Shown here: in pieces, positions 8,788-20,586 of the stretch
How positions within the stretch are numbered: position 1 is the first letter of the stretch
How the letters are laid out: each line of letters begins with the position of its first letter
Origin: Margaritispora aquatica
Taxonomy: Eukaryota; Ascomycota; Leotiomycetes; Helotiales; Discinellaceae
Reading direction: 5' to 3'
NCBI GenBank assembly: GCA_007644065.1
Contig: VJWN01000002.1
Coordinates: 893,831-957,830 of the forward strand
Length of the DNA stretch: 64,000 nucleotides
Notes under the pieces: model-generated
Told to the model about the DNA's origin: nothing
What the model saw: only the letters and a program-made list of their open reading frames with translations
Databases searched by the model: none
Position numbers and translations under genes: made by a program

Positions 8788-11394
8788 ATGATCATGATCA
8801 TGATCGGCCGTTTTCTACTTGTAACTTTGTTCGCCAGCTGCGCCGTCGCAGAAGATGGATTAAGCGCTTGGCTCCGCTATGCTCCAATTCCTAATGCCAA
8901 TGCCTGGCTACGCCATCTTCCTACAACAGTCATATCACTGAACACGACTAAAACCAGTCCGGTGTACACAGCAGGAGAGGAGATCAGAGCAGGACTAAAC
9001 GGCATATTTGGTCTGAATGTTACTGTTCAGCATAAACTTCAGAAAGAGTCTAGCAAATGGTCGAAATCGGTTGTCATTGTGGGCACAGTAGATGCTTATT
9101 CTACACAGAAGAAGAACATCCCTGAGTTGAGCGCTGATGGCTTCTACTTCGATAACCGTGGAGCGACGGTCTTGATTCTAGGACAGAATGAGAGGGGAGC
9201 CCTCTATGGCGCGTTCGAGTATCTTTCTCGATTGGCTCAGGGCATTGATACCAAAGTTTCCTACGCTTCAAATCCTGATGCTCCCATACGCTGGGTCAAT
9301 CAATGGGACAATTTGATGAAGGGCGGGACACATGGCAGTGTTGAACGTGGATATGGTGGAAGCTCCATTGTAAGTCCTGTAGTCTTTTTAATACATTTCC
9401 TGCTGACGATGATAAAGTTCTTCTGGGATGGCTTCGTCCGCGATGACCTGACCAAAGTTGCCCAGTATGCACGGATCTTGGCATCCATTGGCATCAATGG
9501 CATAATTGTCAACAACGTGAATGCCAATGCCACTCTTTTGAGCGACCGTAACACAGATGGCCTTGGTCGAATTGCAGATGTTTTCCGCCCTTGGGGTATC
9601 CAAATCGGCGTATCACTGCTATTTTCATCCCCTCGAGACCTGGGAGGTCTTTTAACTTTCGACCCTCTGGATTCGGGGGTTATCTCTTGGTGGCATAATA
9701 TTACCGACCATATCTACACCAAGATTCCTGACTTCGCTGGCTATCTGGTCAAAGCAAACGCCGAAGGTCAGCCAGGCCCACTAACCTACAACCGAACTCT
9801 GGCTGATGGCGCAAATCTATTCGCAAAAACATTGAAGCCTTATGGCGGTATCGTCATGTTCCGCGCCTTCATATACGACTCCAAGACCCTAAACCAGACG
9901 CTCAACTGGAAAGCAGACCGTGCTAACGCAGCTGTTGAGTTCTTCGATGGCCTGGATAGCAAGTTTGATGATAATGTTGTGATTCAGATCAAGTACGGAC
10001 CAATCGACTTCCAAGTACGTGAACCGGTCTCGCCGTTGTTCTCTCATCTTCGTGAGACTGGTTGCACCATTGAGCTGGAGATCTCCCAAGAGTACTTGGG
10101 ACAACAGGCACATGTGGTATATATGGCTCCGATGTGGAAGGAGTCGCTCGATTTCGACCTGAGGGTTGATGGTAAACCTTCTCGCGTGAAGAATATCATC
10201 AATGGCCAGCGATTCAATCAAAAGCTCGGAGGCTATGCAGGTGTGGTCAACGTCGGGACTAACACTACATGGCTAGGTAGTCATCTTGCGATGTCTAATC
10301 TGTACGCCTATGGCCGACTAGCATGGAATCCTGATCTATCTGCTGAGGATCTCCTCGAGTCGTGGACAAAGCTCACGTTCGGCCACGACAGACGTGTCAT
10401 CAACATTATCAAATCCATATCAATGAGCTCGTGGGGCGCTTACGAGAACTACTCGGGCAATCTAGGCATTCAAACCCTCACAAATATCCTTTTGGCTCAT
10501 TACGGACCCAATCCTGCTTCGCAAGATGGCAATCCCTGGGGTCAGTGGACGCGAGCTGATAATGACTCTATTGGCATGGATCGCACAGTGTGGAATGGGA
10601 CGGGGTTTTCGGGACAGTATCCCCCTGAGATTGCAGCGAAATACGAGAAAATCGAGACTACCCCAGATAATTTGCTGCTTTGGTTCCACCACGTGCCATA
10701 CACTCATCGACTCAAGTCCGGCCTGACTGTGATCCAACATTTCTACGATGCCCACTACAAAGGTGCGGCGACAGCCCAGACATATGTGCCTGCTTGGAAA
10801 AGCTTGAAGGGACTGATTGACACGGAGCGATATGAGCATGTTCTGTATCGTTTGATTTACCAAGCTGGGCACTCGATAGTGTGGAGAGACAGCATCAGCA
10901 ATTTTTACCTCAATAAATCCGGGATTCCTGACGACAAGGGCCGCGTTGGCAGCTATCAATACAGAATTGAGGCGGAAGATATGCAGCTAGACGGCTACAA
11001 ACCGTACAAAGTTCTTCCTTTCGAATCAGCATCAAAGGGCGTCTGCATAGTTACATCAACCAATTCCACGCAAAGCACTGCGACTACTACCTTAGACAAG
11101 GTCAAGACTGGAAAGTATGATCTGGCAGTAAATTACTTCGACATGGCAATTGGCAACTCCACTTGGGAATTATATCTTGACAACAGCCTGGTAGGGAAGT
11201 GGAAGGGAGACATCGAGTACAATATGGGAAAAGCTCCAACGCCTTACATTGATGGACAGACCGCCACGAGGATCACTTTTGAGAATGTTAAGGTCAAACA
11301 GGGGGCGGTTCTGAAGGTTGTAGGCACTCCTGATGGCTTGGAGCCTGCGCCGCTGGACTACATATCAATTTTGCCTCTTGGAGTCATCGACTGA
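8788..11394 (+). CDS. aguA: GH67 alpha-glucuronidase, secreted
   Basis: Releases (4-O-methyl)glucuronic acid from the non-reducing end of xylo-oligosaccharides. Exons are 8788-9369 and 9418-11394, 852 aa. The 48-nt intron (GTAAGT...AAAG) has no stop and is a multiple of three, so the unspliced frame stays open; homology wants SSI joined to FFWDGFVRDD, which splicing gives. The start has three in-frame ATGs (ATGATC repeated); the first is used here. A signal peptide follows (GRFLLVTLFASCAVA). Likely catalytic residues by analogy with bacterial GlcA67A are the Glu in KANAEGQPGP (about E310) as acid, and Asp in GPIDFQ (about D391) with Glu in TIELEISQEY (about E413) as base pair. Length matches fungal AguA (about 840 aa). 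Induction by XlnR is plausible from the upstream repeats. Confidence 0.96.
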   Translation: MIMIMIGRFLLVTLFASCAVAEDGLSAWLRYAPIPNANAWLRHLPTTVISLNTTKTSPVYTAGEEIRAGLNGIFGLNVTVQHKLQKESSKWSKSVVIVGTVDAYSTQKKNIPELSADGFYFDNRGATVLILGQNERGALYGAFEYLSRLAQGIDTKVSYASNPDAPIRWVNQWDNLMKGGTHGSVERGYGGSSIVSPVVFLIHFLLTMIKFFWDGFVRDDLTKVAQYARILASIGINGIIVNNVNANATLLSDRNTDGLGRIADVFRPWGIQIGVSLLFSSPRDLGGLLTFDPLDSGVISWWHNITDHIYTKIPDFAGYLVKANAEGQPGPLTYNRTLADGANLFAKTLKPYGGIVMFRAFIYDSKTLNQTLNWKADRANAAVEFFDGLDSKFDDNVVIQIKYGPIDFQVREPVSPLFSHLRETGCTIELEISQEYLGQQAHVVYMAPMWKESLDFDLRVDGKPSRVKNIINGQRFNQKLGGYAGVVNVGTNTTWLGSHLAMSNLYAYGRLAWNPDLSAEDLLESWTKLTFGHDRRVINIIKSISMSSWGAYENYSGNLGIQTLTNILLAHYGPNPASQDGNPWGQWTRADNDSIGMDRTVWNGTGFSGQYPPEIAAKYEKIETTPDNLLLWFHHVPYTHRLKSGLTVIQHFYDAHYKGAATAQTYVPAWKSLKGLIDTERYEHVLYRLIYQAGHSIVWRDSISNFYLNKSGIPDDKGRVGSYQYRIEAEDMQLDGYKPYKVLPFESASKGVCIVTSTNSTQSTATTTLDKVKTGKYDLAVNYFDMAIGNSTWELYLDNSLVGKWKGDIEYNMGKAPTPYIDGQTATRITFENVKVKQGAVLKVVGTPDGLEPAPLDYISILPLGVID

Positions 11395-12306
11395 AGGGTT
11401 TTCTATGGCTATTGTAGATGGGTTCTGTTTCGAATACTACCTTGTAGCGTTCAACAGCCAACTGATATGTTAGCACATCCGAGTTCCAAGATCTTTCAAA
11501 AATCATAACTCTCGCTCCCTCTCTAATTCTTTCTCAATCATTATTTCACAGCTGTTACTTACCAATTATTTCCCCACACGCATTATCACACGATTGCGTG
11601 GAACTGACTTTACATACAAAAATTATCGGTATATTCTACCACTGCCTCTCTAGGAGTAAGAATTAATATTTTAGGCAAAATAGTAGTGTTGGGGATACAG
11701 TTGGCGAATTGACAGAGCATACTGACCCGTGCATCACGCAGCAAGAATTTGGAGTCACGAAAATTTCATTTTATTGCTATAATGTCAGTCATGGTGTTCG
11801 TTTCTTAACAGATGCTGCTTCATAGAAGACGCTCTCAGGATATACACAGCCTCTTATTGACAGACGGATTGCATCCGAGGGAAAACATCTTCCTCATCTG
11901 CAAGGTCTAGAACTCCTGCTTTGCCAGTTGCGCATTCATCTCGCACTATCATTTCCCAGCGGTGAGATATTTGGTGGCAAGACTTGACTGATGTGGGCAA
12001 AGGAGGTGAGGGTCAGGAAGGTTGATCAGTCCGCAGAGCGTTCTAAATGTCGTTCTTGTTAATTCAGGAAAACCATTATGATCAGCCCCGAGAAAATCAG
12101 ATCTACCCAATATAGTGAAGTGTCGTACGCATTACATAGCATTTTCTACACTCGCTTAAGCTGCCTCAAACCCTACAGAAATGCTACATGTGAAGACATT
12201 TCTAAACGGAACCTATAAGTAGCTGATTCTAAGAATATATCTTCAAGATAATACAGTAGTTAACCTCTCAAAACTAAACCTCAACCCCCGTTTGGGACTT
12301 AGAGGT
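11395..12306. other. Intergenic, convergent 3' ends, nothing recognised
   Basis: Lies between the stop of the GH67 gene and that of the NLR gene. No ORF with family features was found. A GTAAGT donor-like sequence 16-21 nt from the NLR stop means the NLR could splice into this stretch to an alternative last exon. Confidence 0.6.
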
Positions 12307-15300
12307 TCAAGCCCTACTTACTTCCACCCTCTCTACATATTCCAATCCGCCCTTAATAATTGCAACATCGTCGTACCGCGCAAATACAATATCCCGCCTC
12401 GCTAATCCACAGATAATGTCTCGAGTACCAGAAAACCAATCGTACGGTACGAAGAAGTGCCGTGAGTATGAAATAACGCTGCCGAAAGTACTCTCAAGGC
12501 TTGCGGAACATACCCATGAGTCTCGGTCAAGGAAGACAAGCATCCCGTTTTCGCTGATGCCGATGATGTGAGAGACGTAGTCGGCTAGGAAGTCGATTTG
12601 CGAGCGTATTCGTGGCTTCAAAATTATGCGTGGAATAGGTGATTGGTGGGGAGCGATGACCTCTCTGGTATTAGTAGAATCATTATTTTGAATCTGTATG
12701 GCGCTGTTGCTGATCTCACTGTTTAAGAGAGCAACATCGATAGAGTATAATTCTCGCGTGTTCGCCGAACCGTTTAATTCGGACATTTCTAGTAGAATTT
12801 GTGGCTTGCACTCCATTATGAATGGAGAGATAGATTTCAACTGTAGCCCCTCGACATCGATGTCAAGACAAAAACAAGCAATTTCCGACCAGTCATCCCA
12901 CAAGTAGATCTTGGCATATGCACCATCAATGCAGATGATGTGAAGTGGTGAGTGTGGATGCTGAATCCATTTTCGAATCTTAGGCTTCGCTAAGCATCCA
13001 AGCACCTTTTCTTCTTGACCGGTGATGTTCCACAAGTGGTCTGATTCACGAGTCGAAAGGATGAACTTACCGACCGCCTCGCCTGATAACACTTGGGTGA
13101 TGGTACTGCTGCAATCAAGACGACACTGCAACAGCTGCGTGCCGAGTTTCCAGCTGTGTTTAACCTGTTGCACTTTCCATGCAAATATGGTATTGGATGT
13201 GTCGACACTCATTACCACATTAGTCGATGGCCACCAGGTTAGAATGCGAACGAGTGATTTGTGGCAATAGAGTGTGCCCATCTGGACACCGTTCCTCATA
13301 TTGTAGACAGAAACCGAGCCGTCTTCCTTGCCGCAAAATACTACCTCTAAATCTTGGTGCAAAACCATGGCACTAATCCTAACCCTGCTATCATATGAGA
13401 TTGCCTCCACAACAGACGTTGATGGGTCCTCGCTGCTATCATCACCAACTATGTCACGCAACAGAACTGACGGCTCCCAGACATTGCATTGAGAGCCTCT
13501 GATATCCATAAAATGGAGACCATCTGGACTGAACGTCAGTTGCTTGATGTAGAAGTTGGATGATTTAACCCTGTAGAGTAATCGTAAAGTGTCAAATTCG
13601 TACACGTGGATGATTCCAGAGCCCGCACCTCCTGCAAGCAGGCGACCATCCGAGCTGGCAGCGAGGGTATGACAGTCTGCCCGGAAACTACACCGATCTT
13701 GATCATTGAAGGGATCAAGAACCGCAAGTTGCCCATCCAGATAAGATACAGCCAGAAGTCCAATATTGACGTTGGGATTGAAGACGAGAGCAGAGATGAC
13801 ATGTGTGCTGGTATCACCGTTGGACAATTTTTTGCCACAGTTGCCATAGAATATGTCTCCGGCAAGGTCCCAAAGTAATATTGGCTTTCCGCTGTAAGCT
13901 ACGGCCAGCATTTGATGGTTTACAGATATTGATATGGCACATGGTCGCTGGCGAAGTTGCGTGGTCGTCTGGTGTGGGGAATCGTTCCATGATCTGTCCG
14001 GCTTCCGTGCCCCATCATTATCCAAATCCCATGTTGCTAAGCTGTTTTGATGCGACGCAGCCATTAATAAATTTTGGTCAAAGGCCAAACAGATGGGGCG
14101 CTGGGGGGCCTGAAAGCTGTGGACCATTTCGCCCCTACGAATGTCCCATATTCTTATATTCTTCATGCCACAGGATGCCATAAGATCGGATTTTCCCTTG
14201 AATTGCAAGAATTTAACAGCCTCGCCATGGTTGAGACTCCTATACTCCTGGTAAGATGCTGCATGGTACAGATTGATTGTCCCGCTTGTGAGGCCAATTG
14301 CCAAAAACTGGTCACCAGCACTGATCGCACTCGTCTGACCTTGGTTGAAGTCAATGCAGGATATTCGATCATCCCACTGACAGTTTGAAAGTCCTAATAT
14401 TGTAAGCCTTCGTCCATTGTTGGCTATTTTGTATACTGAAGACGCTGTGGGACAAAATGGAAGAACCAGAGAATAGATCGCGGCAGGTGACAAAACAAGT
14501 GCGTCTCCAAATTTAGCAGTGATGCGAATGAAATCTGTGGCCCAGCCTCTGATGAGTGATAGCTCTGTGCTGACGAGAGATTGTTCCGTGGAGCATGCAT
14601 TGAGATATGATCGGAAGTGCTTTGCAACGCAGATAAAAAGTATGAGGTCTCGTGTCTGAGCGATGACCTCTATCCACGACAAGACATTGAGTTTGAGGAA
14701 CTTGTTCACATGAGACAAAAGGTCATTTGAGCGGGGATCGGCATTAGCTAGATGGTATGAAAACTTTAGACAAGCGTATTGTGAAAATTGTCCTCTCTTT
14801 AGGGCGATGCTAGATCGACATCTGCCAGTTCGGGGCGGCTTCATCTCATCCCCAGTGAGGTATACGAGACATGTTTTTGCAATTCGGGTATGTGCCTCTA
14901 TTGGCTTGATTGCAAGCTCAGAATTCAAGTTCGCATCCAAAAGAAATTCTCTGGCTGTCTCATGGACCATCTGAATCCTTTCAAATCGATCAGTGGCTAC
15001 TAGTTGCCCACAGAGCGCTGTAATGGTTTGCTCCAGTCCATGAGAAGTTTCAATGTCCTCTAGTTTGAGCGCAATATCAAGCTCCGTCAAAGACATGGGT
15101 CTAGTCGCACATGTTGCCCAAATCAGTATGGCGCGAGCAAGCCCACGTCCATATATGTTCTGTGACATAGTGTATATAGTCCGCTGGTACCAAGGCTTCA
15201 TATTGGAAGGCACATCATTAAGGACCTGGTTGATATCTTCCTGACTGTAACATTTGGACAACTCATTGACGACCAAGACTGCCCAAAGAAATGTCCCATT

Positions 15301-17120
15301 TGACTTTCGCAATATTTTTTCCACTAGAGCAGTACGGTCATCGTTATTTTGGAGACGAAAGGCTTTGGCCTTGGATTGAACAAAGAGCTTGATGTCCGGA
15401 AGGGTGTCTGCCGTTGAGATCTGTTGGAGTTGGTATCGACGGGGGCTGAGGCTTTTGAAATTCTCTTCAAGGTCTCCAGTGATTCGGCTGGCGATAAAAA
15501 CTCGCAATGGTACGGAAGACTCGAGATTGTCCAACATAAGATCAAATAGAGCTTGTGGGTTGGCACATTCATCCAATGCATCAATAATCCAGTAATGACC
15601 AGAAAATTTCGTCTTGAAAATACCGGAAAGAAATAATTTGCGCCAAACGGTACGCTCATTGTCCCTATCGAACTCGATATTATCCCTCTGCATCTCTAGC
15701 AACTTTTGGCAAACTGCAGGATCAGAGCAAGCCATTTGGAAAGCCAAATACCTCAGACAGGTACCTAGTCGTGATTTAGATGTATCTCCATACTTAAAGA
15801 AGAAGAAACTGCAATTTTCATTCTCATTTCGCAGATGATCAAAAGCATAGCCTGCAAGGATCGATTTCCCAGCGCCTGGTTTTGCGCCTATCCACAAAAC
15901 AGTCGGAGCTGGTTGCTCAAAGTTCTTCCAATCAAGGAAGGCACTTTTGTTTGAGAACCATTCACATGTCCCGGATAATCGTGCCTCCTGCGCAGAAGCT
16001 AGATCACTATCGAACTCATCCAACACTCCTAAATAGCTTTTGAGATCCTTTAGCTGGCTATGCCGTAAATCTTGCCGAGATGTCCGCACTGCTGACTTTT
16101 TAGTGGAATAAACGAATCAAATCCAGGATGGGCTATAACTACCCATCTTTGATATTTTAATAACGGTAGTATCAAGAGAATTGCGAAGAATCTGATAGTT
16201 GGGATCCGCTGTTGAGTCAAACTTGCAGATTGAGCGATGATCGGCATTCATGAGCATCTGTTTCTCATCGCGGAAGCCCATGACTGCTGAGTTCGGCGGG
16301 ACAATGATTCGGCTGAAGATTTTCCCCATGCGGAGGGGCAAAGTCTCGTAAAAGGACCAGAGATCGAGGTCTCGCTCATAGTTGCGAAAGTCATCGCTGA
16401 TGGTTTGAATAGTACTGGAGTCTCGTTTGAGCTCTTCGACGTATTCGCGCGGTATCGAGGCGAAATGAAGAATATCGCTTAAGAGCTTGGCAGAGTCGGA
16501 TCCACTGTGCGGAGTGGCAAGAAAGTAGATTGAATGTACGCGGTTGGCTAGCGACTGGTAAGAGGCACTCTGTCTTGCTAGATTGTAAGCCTTTTTAATT
16601 ACCAAACCTCCCATACTGTGCCCGATAAGTACTATTGGTGTATCCGCATCTCTCAAACATGGCAGTGTGCTCATCTGATCCAAAAGAGATTTGCCAAAAT
16701 GACGTATGTTCAGGAAATTGACCTTGCCTTTTGCCCAGTTCGAATCGTATCCGAAACTGTGTATTCGTACATTTTTGAAATCTAGATCTTCAGGAAGCCA
16801 CTCCTGTGGCCAAAAGTCTTTCACCCAAGCCGTCTTGCTCCACGTCTTTCTCGATCCACCGCCGAGGCCATGAACAAAAATGAAGTCAATAAGAGGATCT
16901 GCCGGCGCATATAGAAGGTTAAGACCGAGAGGTCCATTTGGATCTATGGCAAGAAGTTCGTTATGTTTGGCACGCCCATCGAGAAGCAAAGAACCAGGGG
17001 GAAATCCATGGGCTGAGCCGACATGTGGGATGGGCAATTCATTATCTTCGCGTTGAGAAACACTAAATGATTAGCGAGAATCAAAGATAGGGGTATCCAC
17101 AAACACTCTTACGACATCAT
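12307..17120 (-). CDS. STAND/NLR protein: alpha/beta-hydrolase - NACHT - WD40
   Basis: A fungal NLR-type receptor of the class implicated in allorecognition and response to other organisms. The 5' part has no plain ATG in its long frame. A 50-nt intron (GTAAGA...CTAATCATTTAG) joins a tiny first exon (17120-17113) to 17062-16143, and a second intron (16142-16089) leads to 16088-12307: 1569 aa, phases consistent. Residues ~45-300 form an alpha/beta-hydrolase (FVHGLGGG, nucleophile motif GHSMGG, S152) like SesB/DUF676 domains. The P-loop is GAKPGAGKS (~377-385), followed by a NACHT-type WIIDALDEC. From ~residue 900 come WD40-like repeats that are degenerate, not the near-identical repeats of HET-E types. 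The second acceptor has an alternative 3 nt away, and a GTAAGT just before the stop may mark a further intron. Confidence 0.88.
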
Positions 17121-17880
17121 GGGCTATATTTCCAGGCTCGCAGAGCTTATACAGTGTATAGATCCACATGAATGTCGACAGGTGTCGCTTTCCAAAGCAT
17201 TCTCGTAACATTATGATGGCCGAGAATTGTGGCAAAGTATTTCACTGAAGACCAAGTACCGATAGTATTGCAGGGTAATCTTTGCGCCTAAATCCAAAAC
17301 GCACTCAACAACAGAGTGTTGCTAATAAAATCGAGGAATCGGCTCTTCAATTGCTTCGGGCGGCTGTCTAACTTCTCAAGCGCCAGGCCCTACGAATGGC
17401 ATGCTCGAGAACGGGGCCGCAGTATCATTCGATCAATTGTATTGACAACATAGGTGGAGGGCAGGAGCTGCAGTCCTGCAGTCCTGCATTATCGCATATC
17501 CGGTTGACCAATGAGTTCCGGAAGCGCCCACAATCCTAAACGCCAACAACGAGCACCCAAGGCTAACCAATTAACCAGTAGCTTCTCTATATAGCTTCTG
17601 CACTCCCGAGTTTCAGGGCTTTGGGTTCTAAGGTAAAGGATGGGTCATGACATTATAGCGGTATATTTTCCACGATGTGGTTGACGACTCACTAGTTGTT
17701 TGTTAAGTAAAAGTCAGTTGCAGTATGAGGGAGGAGAATCACGAGATGATTACATTTTGTCCCACCAAAAGGGGTTTCTATTTTGTGAAACCATCAACAG
17801 AACGACAAACCAACTCTCACTGTCAAGATGGACCGCCTGCTCTTATTCAACCCAGGACACAGCCTTGCCAAACGAGAAGC
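17121..17880. other. Intergenic between NLR and dynamin-like gene
   Basis: Lies upstream of the NLR start and downstream of the dynamin-like stop (both genes minus), so it presumably carries the NLR promoter. A short CTGCAGTCCTGCAGTCCTGCA direct repeat is seen near 17470-17490. No coding signal was found. Confidence 0.6.
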
Positions 17881-20375
17881 TCACGTTTCTAAGATCTTCT
17901 CCCCTGCTTTCAAAATACAAAGTTTAGTTTCGAGCATATTCCTTCTCTTGATAGTCTCATCCTCATCACCCGCAATCTGATGGAGTTCGATATCTGACAT
18001 CTTGCCAATGAAATGCGGGGAGAATATCCAGAGGGGGCTGGTCTTACCACTAATCAAAAAGTGATCAACTGCCTGTAAACAAATAGCATCAACGAACCTC
18101 TTGCGAGCAACCTTGTAGTAAGACTTCAATATATCATGCAAGTCTTGAATCGTGTGGTCCGTGTTGCTCATAACGACTCCTAATACATCCTTCACGCGCA
18201 AGAGCGGCTCTCTGGACCCTTCTGTCTCCCAAGAATTGAGGGATTCGAGTTGGAGCTTCAGACGCGCTTCTCGTGCTTTGCGTACGTTCTCCGCGAAATA
18301 GTGATTCGTCGTCATCAGATTTCCATGACGCTCAACCTCAACTAAGAAAGAAGCTTGTTGTACAGCTTTCTCATATGATGTAACAAGAGGTTGGACCAGC
18401 TTATTCCACAACCGTTCGCATAGGGCATCGTCATTGCAGCAATACTGAAGGACCTTGTAGTTGAAGTGATGGATTCTGCGTATAACCTTGGTCACGTGGT
18501 TCAGCGCATAGAAACCCCACGCCCGTGATTGTTCAGCAAACAGTGATGGCATGAGAGATGGGTTTATCGTGCCAATTTCAAATCCTTTTGACCGATTGTG
18601 TTTGTATGTGATCCATTCTATGATGCCGTCCTCGACGGGTTTTGGCAGCGCTTCGGCTTGAGCCATGATGCTTCGCAACTCCGGATACTCTGGCAATTCG
18701 GTATCATGATTCGAGGGTTGTACCAAAAATTGCATGTTATCATGATCAAAAAGTCGATCAGGACCTCGCAAGCCTGGAGAGACAGCGCCAGCTGTAGGCT
18801 GGATCCTACTAAAGGCTCGAGTGAATCCTTTCTTGTAGACTGCCTCGGAGAAGTCCTCGTTCATCCCCACGACAAGTGTAGCTAGTCTGAAGATATCGTC
18901 CTTTTCGAAGCATACGTCTCGGTTGTAGTATGCATCAATGGCCTTTGCTGTGATGTCGCGGAATTTCGAAGCGACATTGATGAGGTGGTTCCGCTGCTCA
19001 TATGCTGTCTGCCTCACCGGGCCTATAATCTCCAGCTGTTGCTCGAGCTCTCCACTCAATCTTCGAATATCCACGGCGACTCCTTTGAAGCTTCGTCGAG
19101 TGACGTCGACCAGCAAGTTGTTCAGCCGGTATTTCAAGGCTTTGATGCCTACTCTCTCTTTTGCGATGGAGCTCCAGGGGTCTCGAGTGAAGAAAGCGAC
19201 TTCTTTCATATTGCGCTCATCGAAAGTGATACTGAGGTCGCTCTGACTTCTATTACATACGATTGTATATCCGAGCTCAAACCGGCCTTTGCCCTTCGTG
19301 TTTATAACAAGTTCCAGGACCTGGAATCGTTTTAGCAAACGGTCTTAGGTAATCTTACCTTACCTTTATGAGTATGAGTTTACGAGCACTATTCATCTGA
19401 GGTTTCAACCTTACGATACCTACTTACCTTATCTTCGGCTCCCTTATCGACCAAGTCGGGCTTAGTCAAAACTCCAAGCGTACGTTGCCCATGGGGGTCT
19501 GCATCCTCCGCCATCTGGATGATTTCTTGAGTAGCGATGTCAACGTTGGCGGGAACCACGGCTCTAAAACCTGTGAGCGGCGTCTGACTGAAATGAGGGT
19601 CACCCCATCGCATACGAACAATATAATACTGCGTGGATTGCTCAGATACTTTCCAACCATCTGCCTGACCAAATCCATGTCCTGCTTCGTTGTTTGGCCT
19701 GCCGTGGGTTCTGATATCTATCAGCAAGTCCCAAATCACCACTAGTATTTCCGAAAAGGTATGTGTACTTCGAAATAGACCGGGGAGGTCAACAACACTG
19801 AAGTGCTCATATTCTGGTCCTGAAAGCTCAATCTTTAGGATGTTGTGGGAGAAAGACTCCATTTCAAGTCCACGGCTATGCCCTGGCAATGGAAGGCCCA
19901 TACATTCCGATGCCTGTGTACGAGTGCACGAGAGTGGTTAGTCTGACTCTGGCAGAGCCTGCTTTGAGTGTACGCTTACCTCTGCTAGGATATCCGAGAA
20001 TGTCTTCTGGTCCAAAGCCTCCAACTGCTTTTTACCAAACTTTGATATTGCATCTATCTTCGATCCGTCCTGTCCGTGAGCAGCCATGATACTGGCTTCT
20101 GTCGTCTTGATTTTAGACCGCTTGAAGACAATCTGAGTGGGGAACCGGGTGCAGAGACCGGAATCTCTAGGGAATGGAAGACCAGTTAAGCCTTCGAGTA
20201 CTGAACTTTTTCCGCTCGATTGATCGCCCACAACGACAAGCTATTATACTCTTCATCAGATTTTCCGAAAATTTGCACCGAGCAAACTCACTTGTGGGAG
20301 AGAGATATACTGATCCAGCCGCAAATCGTATAGCTCATCAATCTTTTGCAAACGAGATTGGTCTTCGGCCAGCAT
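17881..20375 (-). CDS. Dynamin/Mx-like large GTPase
   Basis: A member of the expanded family of fungal dynamin-related proteins similar to Mx. Exons are 20375-20292, 20240-19980, 19913-19769, 19710-19620, 19563-19428 and 19320-17881, 718 aa. All five introns are GT-AG; one uses GTTCGT. GTPase motifs: G1 GDQSSGKSS (~33-41), G3 DLPG (~157-160), the switch block [18 protein letters not shown] restored only by splicing, [12 protein letters not shown], and G4 TKPD (~227-230). A helical stalk follows. The C-terminal effector region (~600-718) is weakly conserved and has no clear PH domain. The start is the first ATG in frame after an upstream stop. It lies downstream of an orphan gene's divergent promoter and next to the NLR. 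Substrate membrane and role are unknown; canonical Vps1/Dnm1 identity is unlikely. Confidence 0.88.
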
Positions 20376-20586
20376 CTTGAACTCTGTATTCGTGAGAGTG
20401 TGATTGTGATAACAGATGATGCACTATTATTGCGCTGGCATTGGAGAAGTGACACAGGTCGCTTGTGGTGAAGAGAAGCGCCTTTGTTGTACAAAGGATC
20501 GCGCTAGTCGATGAGATGCACAGCGGATCTCAGCTACTCAAAACGGGAATTTTGTACAGTACAACGAGTGCTCTTGTTCAATTTCA
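20376..20586. promoter_or_regulatory. 211-bp divergent promoter, dynamin-like/orphan pair
   Basis: Start codons at 20375 (minus) and 20587 (plus) are only 211 bp apart, so both genes must share regulatory DNA. No specific factor site was recognised. Confidence 0.55.

Noticed and set aside
10462..10959. 165-codon ORF antisense to GH67
   Set aside because: Lies wholly within conserved GH67 coding sequence.
16089..16089. Independent start of the NACHT-WD40 part as a separate gene
   Set aside because: The codon there is GTG, not ATG, and a good intron fuses it in frame to the hydrolase part.
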